Assembly: GCA_945631445.1 (NCBI GenBank)
Contig: CALZCR010000090.1
Span: forward strand, 1 to 6,916
Direction of reading: 5' to 3'
DNA length: 6,916 nucleotides
Source of the DNA: an uncultured Corynebacterium sp.
GTDB lineage: Bacteria > Actinomycetota > Actinomycetes > Mycobacteriales > Mycobacteriaceae
The notes below the pieces were generated by a model that was not told the origin of the DNA, searched no databases, and was given only the letters and a program-made list of their open reading frames with translations. A program made the translations under genes and the position numbers. Of the stretch, positions 1 through 4,917 are shown in pieces; the stretch's first letter is position 1, and each line of letters starts with the position of its first letter.

Positions 1-358
1 CCGCCTGCAGCGGCGCCGCCACCGGAAACTCGCCGACCCAACGCCGCGACGCCACCCGCGTCTGCCGGGACCGCAGCCACTGATCATCCCTGGTGGCGCT
101 TCCCTTGGCCACCAACCCGTGCGCGGGCGCCGTGGCCTCGCGTCCCAGATACAGCTGCGCCGCGGTCTGGGCGGTGAACGTCAACCCCGGATGCGCGATG
201 AGCAGCCCGCGCAGCAGCAGCGTCCCCCGCGGGCGCCGCGTGGCGTACACGCCCCGCGCGATACGGCACAGCTCGCCCGCGGCCACCGCCGCCGCTATCT
301 GACGTTTCGTTTGTCCGCCCGCGCGCAGCTGCGCGGCGGTGACAATGTCCCCCGACAT
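1..358 (-). CDS. AbiEi-type antitoxin N-terminal domain protein (partial, 3' end beyond window)
   Basis: A minus-strand frame starts at an ATG (356-358) and stays open for 119 codons to base 1, so the C-terminus is missing. Residues about 5-40 (ITAAQLRAGGQTKRQ-type start, then GELCRIARGVYAT at 28-40) match the pattern of the small winged-helix domain at the N-terminus of AbiEi-family antitoxins, where a helix-turn-helix ends in a basic R-x-x-RGVY strand. In actinobacteria this domain often heads proteins with a DUF559 or other nuclease-like C-terminus, so the missing part decides the function: transcriptional repressor/antitoxin or endonuclease-like protein. Residues 45-119 (LLLRGLLIAHPGLTFTAQTA, then a run of basic residues) fit the linker region of such proteins. 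The ATG lies 11 bp after the hemW stop on the same strand, with no strong Shine-Dalgarno of its own beyond the purine-rich end of hemW, so translation may be coupled. No AbiEii-type toxin gene is visible in the window. The gene is real in my judgement because the codon pattern is normal and no stop occurs; the family call is by eye. Confidence 0.72.
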   Translation of the reverse strand, partial: MSGDIVTAAQLRAGGQTKRQIAAAVAAGELCRIARGVYATRRPRGTLLLRGLLIAHPGLTFTAQTAAQLYLGREATAPAHGLVAKGSATRDDQWLRSRQTRVASRRWVGEFPVAAPLQA

Positions 359-369
359 GACACCAGAGC

Positions 370-1488
370 TTAACCCTCTTCCGCGATCAAGATGTCGGTG
401 ACGATGCCGTCCGCCAACAACCGGCCCCGGTCGGTGACCGCGAGCCGCTCACCGTCGATACGCAGCAGCCCGTCGGCGACGTACTTGTCGACGGCCGCCC
501 GCGCCCCCGCGCCGACCCACGCCAGCGGAACGCCCTCGCGCAACCGCAGTCCCAGCATCATCCGCTCCGTGTGACGGTCCTGCGGCGTCAGCTCTTCGGT
601 CTCCGCGATCGGCAGCCCCTCGGCCGCGTAGTAGCGCGCCGGGTGCTTGACGTTGTAGAAACGCTCGTCGCCCAGGTGCGAATGCGCGCCGGGGCCCGCG
701 CCCCACCAGTCGCCGTCGCGCCAGTAGATCATGTTGTGCTCGCATTGCCCGCCCGGCTTCGCCCAGTTGGAGACCTCGTACCAGTCGAAGCCGGCGCCCT
801 CCAAGCGTTCGGAGATGATCGCGTAGCGGTCGGCGAAGACGTCCTCGTCCGGGGCGGGCAGCTCGCCGCGGCGCACTTTGCGCGCCATGGCGGTGCCGTC
901 TTCGACGATCAACGAGTAGGCGGAGACGTGGTCGACGTCGGCGGACAACACCGCGTCCAGGGTGCGGCGGACGTCGTCGTCGGTTTCGGTGGGCGTGCCG
1001 TAGATCATGTCCAGGTTCACGTGCTCCACGCCTGCCGCGCGAGCCTCGCGCGCCGCGTCGACCGCCCGGCCCGGGGTGTGCGCGCGCTCCAGGATGCGCA
1101 GCACCGTCGACGACGCCGACTGCATCCCTAAAGAGACCCGGGTGTAGCCGGCCGCCAGGATCCCCTCGAAAAATTGCGGCGACACCGACTCCGGGTTCGA
1201 TTCCGTGGTGATCTCCGCCCCCGGCGCCAGGCCGAAGGAGTTGCGCACCGCGTCCAGCACCCGCGTCAGGCCCGCCGCGCCCAACAGCGAGGGGGTGCCG
1301 CCGCCGACGAAGACCGTCTGGGCGGGCTGGCCGTGGCGCGCCGCCGCGGCGTCGAGTTCGCGCTCCAGCGCCTCGAGGTAGGCGTCCGTCGACGCCGCCG
1401 ACCCCAACTCACCCGGGGTATAGGTGTTGAAGTCGCAATACCCGCAGCGGGTCGCACAAAACGGGACGTGGACATACACACCAAACAT
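370..1488 (-). CDS. hemW: HemW, radical-SAM haem chaperone (coproporphyrinogen III oxidase-like)
   Basis: A radical-SAM protein of 372 residues, normal length for the family. The [4Fe-4S] motif CX3CX2C is at C11, C15 and C18, followed by D19-F20. The extra fourth cysteine (CxC) typical of true HemN oxidase is absent, which points to HemW. GGGTPS is at 62-67, part of the SAM-binding region. The HNxxYW motif of the HemW/HemN C-terminal half is at H251-W256, and a small winged-helix end follows (about 300-372). HemW proteins bind haem and deliver it to target apoproteins; oxygen-independent coproporphyrinogen oxidase annotation is a common misnomer. The start is uncertain. I chose ATG 1488, one residue before the conserved FGVYVHVPFC. 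In-frame GTGs at 1497 and 1521 are possible, and none of the three has a well-spaced Shine-Dalgarno. A TATCGT hexamer ends 7 nt before ATG 1488, so leaderless initiation is possible. It is divergent from the CNNM pair and is followed 11 bp later by the AbiEi-like gene. Confidence 0.94.
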   Translation of the reverse strand: MFGVYVHVPFCATRCGYCDFNTYTPGELGSAASTDAYLEALERELDAAAARHGQPAQTVFVGGGTPSLLGAAGLTRVLDAVRNSFGLAPGAEITTESNPESVSPQFFEGILAAGYTRVSLGMQSASSTVLRILERAHTPGRAVDAAREARAAGVEHVNLDMIYGTPTETDDDVRRTLDAVLSADVDHVSAYSLIVEDGTAMARKVRRGELPAPDEDVFADRYAIISERLEGAGFDWYEVSNWAKPGGQCEHNMIYWRDGDWWGAGPGAHSHLGDERFYNVKHPARYYAAEGLPIAETEELTPQDRHTERMMLGLRLREGVPLAWVGAGARAAVDKYVADGLLRIDGERLAVTDRGRLLADGIVTDILIAEEG

Positions 1489-1659
1489 GTCGCCCACGAT
1501 AGTCCACCCGTGACCTCCCACCGAACGGTGCTTTCGTGTACTTTTGCTTTATCTGCTTTTACCCTGACGCCGCCCCCTGCGGGCGAGAAGAGGATGGATA
1601 GTGCCCGACCCCGACAGTCGCAACCCCCGACCCCACATGTGTGCGGAAGGGGGTGCAGC
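1489..1659. promoter_or_regulatory. Divergent intergenic region between hemW and the CNNM pair
   Basis: These 171 bp separate the hemW and CNNM start codons, so both promoters should lie here. A conspicuously AT-richer island (about 1531-1562) stands out against the GC-rich surroundings and is the best promoter candidate. It carries TGCTTT three times when counted with its left flank (1529-1534, 1545-1550, 1554-1559). Further right, CCCGACCCC occurs twice (1604-1612 and 1626-1634, 22 bp start to start), and the perfect palindrome CACATGTG sits at 1634-1641. GGAAGGGGG at 1645-1653 is the ribosome-binding site of the first CNNM gene. I cannot assign -35/-10 pairs on the plus strand with confidence. 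Confidence 0.5.
1496..1501 (-). promoter_or_regulatory. Putative -10 hexamer of hemW (TATCGT)
   Basis: TATCGT on the minus strand fits the actinobacterial TAnnnT -10 pattern and ends 7 nt upstream of the hemW ATG at 1488. If used, transcription would begin at or next to that A, giving a leaderless mRNA. No recognisable -35 is seen 17-18 bp upstream, which is common in corynebacterial promoters but weakens the call. Confidence 0.25.
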
Positions 1660-3057
1660 ATGATTGAAGCCCTAGTTTTGTTGCTGGTCGGCATGGTGAT
1701 CATCGGCTTGATCATCGTCTGGAACGGCTTTCACGTCGCCCAGGAATTCTCCTACATGTCGGTCGACCGCAATGAGCTCCGCGTGGCCGCCGACGACGGC
1801 GACGTCCGCGCAGGGCGGGCCCTGGACATCACCAGGAAAACGTCGTTCATGTTGTCGGGCGCCCAGCTCGGCATCACGGTCACCGGCCTGCTCGTCGGCT
1901 ACATCGCCGAACCGCTGGTGGGACGGGCGTTGGGCGCCATCTTCGGGGAGTTCGGCGTGCCCGAGGCCGTGAGCGTCGGCGTGGGCACCGTCTTGGCCCT
2001 GACGCTGGCCACCATCGTGCAGATGATTTTCGGGGAACTCTTCCCCAAGAACTACACGCTCGCCGCCCCCTACAAGTCCTCCCTCGCGCTCGCCCGGCCG
2101 ACCCAGATCTACCTGCTGCTCTTCGGCTGGCTGATCCGCTTCTTCGACTGGTCGTCCAACACGCTGCTGCGGCTGTTGGGCATGGAACCGGTCGACGACG
2201 TCGACTCCACCGCCAACCGCGAGGACCTGGAGCGCGTCATCGAGAACTCCCGCGACTCCGGCGACCTCGACGGGCGCACCTACCTGGTGCTCGACCGCAT
2301 GCTGGAGTTTCCACGCCAGGACGTCGACCACGCCATGATCCCGCGCTCGCGGGTCGCGGTGCTCAGCCCCGACGCCACCGTCGCCGAAGCCCGCCAGGAG
2401 ATGGACAACTCGCACACCCGCTTCCCCGTCATCGACGACGACCACGTGCCCGTCGGCGTGATCAGCTTGCTCGACGTCCTGGACCGTTCCCTGGACCAGG
2501 CCACGCCCGTGAGCGAGCTCATGGCGGAGCCGACGATCCTGCACGAGCTGATGAGCCTGCCCGACGCCGTCTCCGAACTGCGCGCCGCCAACGACAAGAT
2601 CGCCTGCGTCATCGACGAGTACGGCGGCTTCGTCGGCATCATCACCCTCGAGGACCTGGGCGAGGAAATCTTGGGCGAGTTCACCGACCGCCACGAGGAC
2701 TCCGAGACCGAGGAAATCACCGAGTCCGCCGAAGACGAATGGCTCGCCGACGGCGACACCCCCGTCGACGAAGTCATCCGCGCCGTCGGCTACAAGCTGC
2801 CCACCGGCGACTACGAGACCCTCTCCGGCCTGTTGCTCTCCGAGTCGGGCGGCCTGATCGAAGAAGGCGAGACCGTCGTCTTCGAGCTGGAGGCGCTGCC
2901 CGAGGACTTCATCGACGGCGACGAGATCCCCGAGCGCTCCCTGCACGCGGAAATCCTCGAAGTCGAACGCAACGTGCCCAGTGAAATCAAGCTCACCTTG
3001 ATCGAACCCGACAACGACCACGACAATGACAACGACGATAACGAGGAGGAGAAATAA
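1660..3057 (+). CDS. CNNM/CorC-type membrane protein with CBS pair and CorC_HlyC domain
   Basis: A full-length protein of 465 residues. A DUF21/CNNM membrane domain covers about 1-180, with hydrophobic segments near 3-20, 62-84, 100-123 and 146-162. It contains the family motifs SGAQLGIT (66-73) and GELFPK (125-130). A CBS-domain pair follows (about 222-340; MIPRSRVAVL at 226-235, CVIDEYGGFVGIITLEDL at 316-333). A CorC_HlyC domain ends the fold (about 360-448). The C-terminus is a strongly acidic tail, rich in Asp/Asn and ending in EEEK. Family members export or transport Mg2+ and other divalent cations; the CBS pair of CorC relatives binds ATP, and the old name haemolysin is misleading. The start ATG 1660 is preceded 6 nt earlier by GGAAGGGGG and begins the first membrane helix directly. 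An in-frame ATG at 1594 would add 22 Pro/Arg-rich residues and is less likely. It is co-transcribed with the next gene. The exact substrate is not shown by the sequence. Confidence 0.92.
   Translation: MIEALVLLLVGMVIIGLIIVWNGFHVAQEFSYMSVDRNELRVAADDGDVRAGRALDITRKTSFMLSGAQLGITVTGLLVGYIAEPLVGRALGAIFGEFGVPEAVSVGVGTVLALTLATIVQMIFGELFPKNYTLAAPYKSSLALARPTQIYLLLFGWLIRFFDWSSNTLLRLLGMEPVDDVDSTANREDLERVIENSRDSGDLDGRTYLVLDRMLEFPRQDVDHAMIPRSRVAVLSPDATVAEARQEMDNSHTRFPVIDDDHVPVGVISLLDVLDRSLDQATPVSELMAEPTILHELMSLPDAVSELRAANDKIACVIDEYGGFVGIITLEDLGEEILGEFTDRHEDSETEEITESAEDEWLADGDTPVDEVIRAVGYKLPTGDYETLSGLLLSESGGLIEEGETVVFELEALPEDFIDGDEIPERSLHAEILEVERNVPSEIKLTLIEPDNDHDNDNDDNEEEK
3043..3051 (+). promoter_or_regulatory. 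Ribosome-binding site embedded in the acidic-tail codons
   Basis: GAGGAGGAG encodes the last Glu residues of the first CNNM protein and is also a strong Shine-Dalgarno, 6 nt upstream of the ATG at 3058. The stop and start codons abut as TAAATG. This implies tight translational coupling of the two membrane proteins. Confidence 0.75.
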
Positions 3058-4095
3058 ATGACTGAGTGGTACATCGCTTTGCCGGTGACGGTGCTGATCA
3101 TCGTGGCCTCCGCGTTTTTCGTGGTCACCGAATTTTCTCTGCTGTCCGCCCGCCGCCACCGTCTCGAAGAAGAGGCGGAGACCTCGCGTTCGGCCCGGGC
3201 CGGCCTGCGCAGCCTCAACGAACTGACCATCATGCTCGCCGGCGCGCAGCTGGGCATCACCGCGGCCACCTTCGCGCTCGGCGCGGTGACCAAACCGTGG
3301 GTGCACGGGCTATTGATGCCGCTGTTTGAGGCGGTGAACCTGCCCGCCGGGGCGGCCGACGTCATCGCCTTCATCGTCTCGCTGTTCATCGTGACGTTCC
3401 TGCACCTGGTTATCGGCGAGATGGCCCCGAAGTCCTGGGCCATCGCCCACCCCGAATCCGCGCTGCGCCTGATCGCGGTGCCGGCCCGCTGGTTCGTGGC
3501 CCTCTTTCGCCCGCTGCTGCTGTGGATCAACCACATCGCCAACCGGCTGGTCGCCCGGGCCGGGGAGGTGCCCGTCAACCGGGCCGCCGCCAAGGGCTAC
3601 GACACCGAGACGCTGCACCACCTGGTGCGCCACTCCGCGGAGACCGGCACTTTGGACAAGGACTCCGCCGAGAACCTCGAAGGGGTCATCGCCATCGAGT
3701 CCGGCGACATCGGCCAGGCCGTGGCAGAGTATGGCTCCCGGATCTCCACGCTGCCGTCGACCGCCACCGTCGCCGACGTCCAGTCCAAGGCCCGTGCCGA
3801 GAACTACCTGCGGGTGCTCATCGACAAGCCCGGCTCCGCGCTGCCGTATGTGGTGCATGCCCAGGACACCGTGCTGGCGGAACCGGACGAGCCCGCCTCG
3901 CGGTATTCCTACGCGCCGTTGCAGCGCCCCGCCGCCACCCCCATCCGCGACGTGCTGGACGTGATGCGCGAACACAACGATCAACTGGTGCTGGTCACAG
4001 AGGGCCGCACCATCATCGGGTTGATCACGTGGGACGACATCATGAACCAGCTGTGGCCGGAGATCGAGCAGAAGCTCGACCAGGCGGGACGTTAA
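3058..4095 (+). CDS. Short CNNM-type membrane protein with divergent CBS region, no CorC_HlyC domain
   Basis: A paralogue of the preceding protein, 345 residues long. The DUF21/CNNM domain covers about 1-165, with hydrophobic segments near 5-28, 54-75, 98-122 and 137-156. It has VVTEFSLLSARRHRL at 22-36, AGAQLGIT at 61-68 and GEMAPK at 120-125. The first motif has Ala61 where the upstream protein has Ser66. The CBS region (about 205-335) is weakly conserved in its first half, while the second half keeps VLVTEGRTIIGLITWDDIM (311-329). The protein ends about ten residues later, so the CorC_HlyC domain found in the partner is missing altogether. Its ATG follows the upstream stop codon with no gap, so it should be made in step with the partner. 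Tandem CNNM genes of this kind are familiar in actinobacteria (I recall the Mycobacterium tuberculosis Rv1842c/Rv1841c pair). CNNM-type proteins dimerise, so a heterodimer with the larger partner is plausible but inferred. Confidence 0.91.
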   Translation: MTEWYIALPVTVLIIVASAFFVVTEFSLLSARRHRLEEEAETSRSARAGLRSLNELTIMLAGAQLGITAATFALGAVTKPWVHGLLMPLFEAVNLPAGAADVIAFIVSLFIVTFLHLVIGEMAPKSWAIAHPESALRLIAVPARWFVALFRPLLLWINHIANRLVARAGEVPVNRAAAKGYDTETLHHLVRHSAETGTLDKDSAENLEGVIAIESGDIGQAVAEYGSRISTLPSTATVADVQSKARAENYLRVLIDKPGSALPYVVHAQDTVLAEPDEPASRYSYAPLQRPAATPIRDVLDVMREHNDQLVLVTEGRTIIGLITWDDIMNQLWPEIEQKLDQAGR

Positions 4096-4116
4096 ACCGG
4101 GCGAGAGTTAAGGGGC

Positions 4117-4797
4117 TCAGGACGCGAAGTCGCGTTCCCGGGCCTTCTTCGCCGCCACGCGGGCGACGATGGCGTCCACGCGGGCGCGTTCGACCAAAAA
4201 CTCCGGCGGGTTCGCCCCCCGCATCGTGCGGGTGTACCCCGGGTGCGCCTCGACGACGGTGTCCAACCAGCCGCGGGTGACCTGGGCGACCAACTCGCCG
4301 ATGCGCGCGTAATGGCGCGGCAGCGACACCGCGTCCAAGTCGCGGGCCACCCGGTCGGTCTGCTCCAAGGTGAACTCCACCAGCTCGGTCAAGTGCTGCA
4401 CCGCCAAGGCGGTGCGGGCGTCGAGGGCGTCGGCCAGCTCGCGCACGGCCACCGGCGTCGACGAGATCGGGTGCAGTTCCTCGAGTCCCTCGGCGTCGAG
4501 CAGCTCCGGCTCCGGGATACGCGCGTCCGGGGACGACGACGCGGACAGCACCCCGGCGCGCACCCCGGAGGTCAGCGCCTGGCGCAGCCCGAGCAGCTCG
4601 CCGATGATGCGGCGGGCGTCGTGGCGGGCGTCGTCGACGATTTCGGAGAATTCGGCGAGGCATTCGGCGGCGAGGTCGCCGTCCCAGTCGTTGACTGCCT
4701 CGGCGAGGTGCTCGATGTATTCGGCGACCTCGTCCCCGATGTTGTAGATTTCCTGGGTCAGCTCACGGTGGCGCAGTTGTGCGGCGACTTTCTGCAT
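4117..4797 (-). CDS. Conserved-looking hypothetical acidic helical protein
   Basis: I do not recognise this family. The protein has 226 residues and no signal peptide or membrane segment, so it is probably cytoplasmic. Residues about 5-77 (LRHRELTQEIYNIGDEVAEYIEHLAEAV onward) form long amphipathic, acidic helices. A Ser/Pro-containing loop follows at about 83-115 (SASSSPDARIPEPELL), and a second helical block at about 116-182 (VRELADALDARTALAVQHLTELVEFTLEQTDRVARDLDAV). A basic C-terminal helix ends it (202-223, rich in Arg, Lys and Ala). The start at ATG 4797 is chosen because AAAGGAG lies 10 nt upstream. An in-frame ATG at 4863 would add 22 residues (MTNTSPRLHTEGVRVGERSSTS) and has no Shine-Dalgarno, but it has a TAGAGT hexamer 5 nt upstream and could be leaderless. 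It is 3'-to-3' with the CNNM pair (21-bp gap) and downstream of fadD15 on the same strand. A complete frame of normal codon use and a good ribosome-binding site support a real gene. Confidence 0.8.
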   Translation of the reverse strand: MQKVAAQLRHRELTQEIYNIGDEVAEYIEHLAEAVNDWDGDLAAECLAEFSEIVDDARHDARRIIGELLGLRQALTSGVRAGVLSASSSPDARIPEPELLDAEGLEELHPISSTPVAVRELADALDARTALAVQHLTELVEFTLEQTDRVARDLDAVSLPRHYARIGELVAQVTRGWLDTVVEAHPGYTRTMRGANPPEFLVERARVDAIVARVAAKKARERDFAS

Positions 4798-4807
4798 CGA
4801 GGTGCTA

Positions 4808-4814
4808 CTCCTTT
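4808..4814 (-). promoter_or_regulatory. Ribosome-binding site deciding the start of the helical protein
   Basis: AAAGGAG on the minus strand is a near-perfect Shine-Dalgarno, with a 10-nt spacer to ATG 4797. It favours that start over the in-frame ATG at 4863. Confidence 0.6.
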
Positions 4815-4868
4815 CACCGACCCGGACGCCTTCGGTGTGAAGACGAGGACTCGTGTTCGTCATGCCTG

Positions 4869-4874
4869 ACTCTA
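4869..4874 (-). promoter_or_regulatory. Putative -10 hexamer of the helical-protein gene (TAGAGT)
   Basis: TAGAGT fits the TAnnnT pattern and ends 5 nt before the alternative ATG at 4863. Transcription from here would give either a leaderless long form or a leader of roughly 66 nt for the form starting at 4797. No clear -35 is visible. It lies in the 120-bp gap behind fadD15, so the gene could have its own promoter rather than depend on fadD15 readthrough. Confidence 0.3.
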
Positions 4875-4917
4875 GGCGAGATCACCCGCGCCGGGCAGTT
4901 AAGACACACCGGCGTGG

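Noticed and set aside
93..373. Two small plus-strand frames at the left end
   Set aside because: They are antisense to the open AbiEi-like frame, are Ala/Arg-rich, and run past the hemW stop without recognisable content.
571..1131. Plus-strand frame of 186 codons opposite hemW
   Set aside because: Low-complexity Arg/Val/Gly-rich product antisense to the conserved hemW frame; no independent ribosome-binding site or motif.
1594..1659. Upstream ATG at 1594 as start of the first CNNM protein
   Set aside because: It would place a Pro/Arg-rich stretch before the first membrane helix, its purines abut the ATG, and the ribosome-binding site before 1660 is far better.
1672..3306. Long open frame (544 codons) on the minus strand opposite the CNNM genes
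   Set aside because: It lies antisense to two well-supported membrane-protein genes; its product is Gly/Val/Asp-rich with no domain pattern. Such frames are expected opposite GC-rich codons.
4243..4869. Plus-strand frame of 208 codons opposite the helical-protein gene
   Set aside because: The minus-strand frame has the better ribosome-binding site and a plausible soluble helical composition; the plus-strand product is a Gly/Val/Arg-rich shadow.
4905..4916. Inverted repeat just after the fadD15 stop considered as a terminator
   Set aside because: The stem is only about four pairs around a CCGG loop, includes a G-U pair, and is not followed by a proper T-run on the minus strand.
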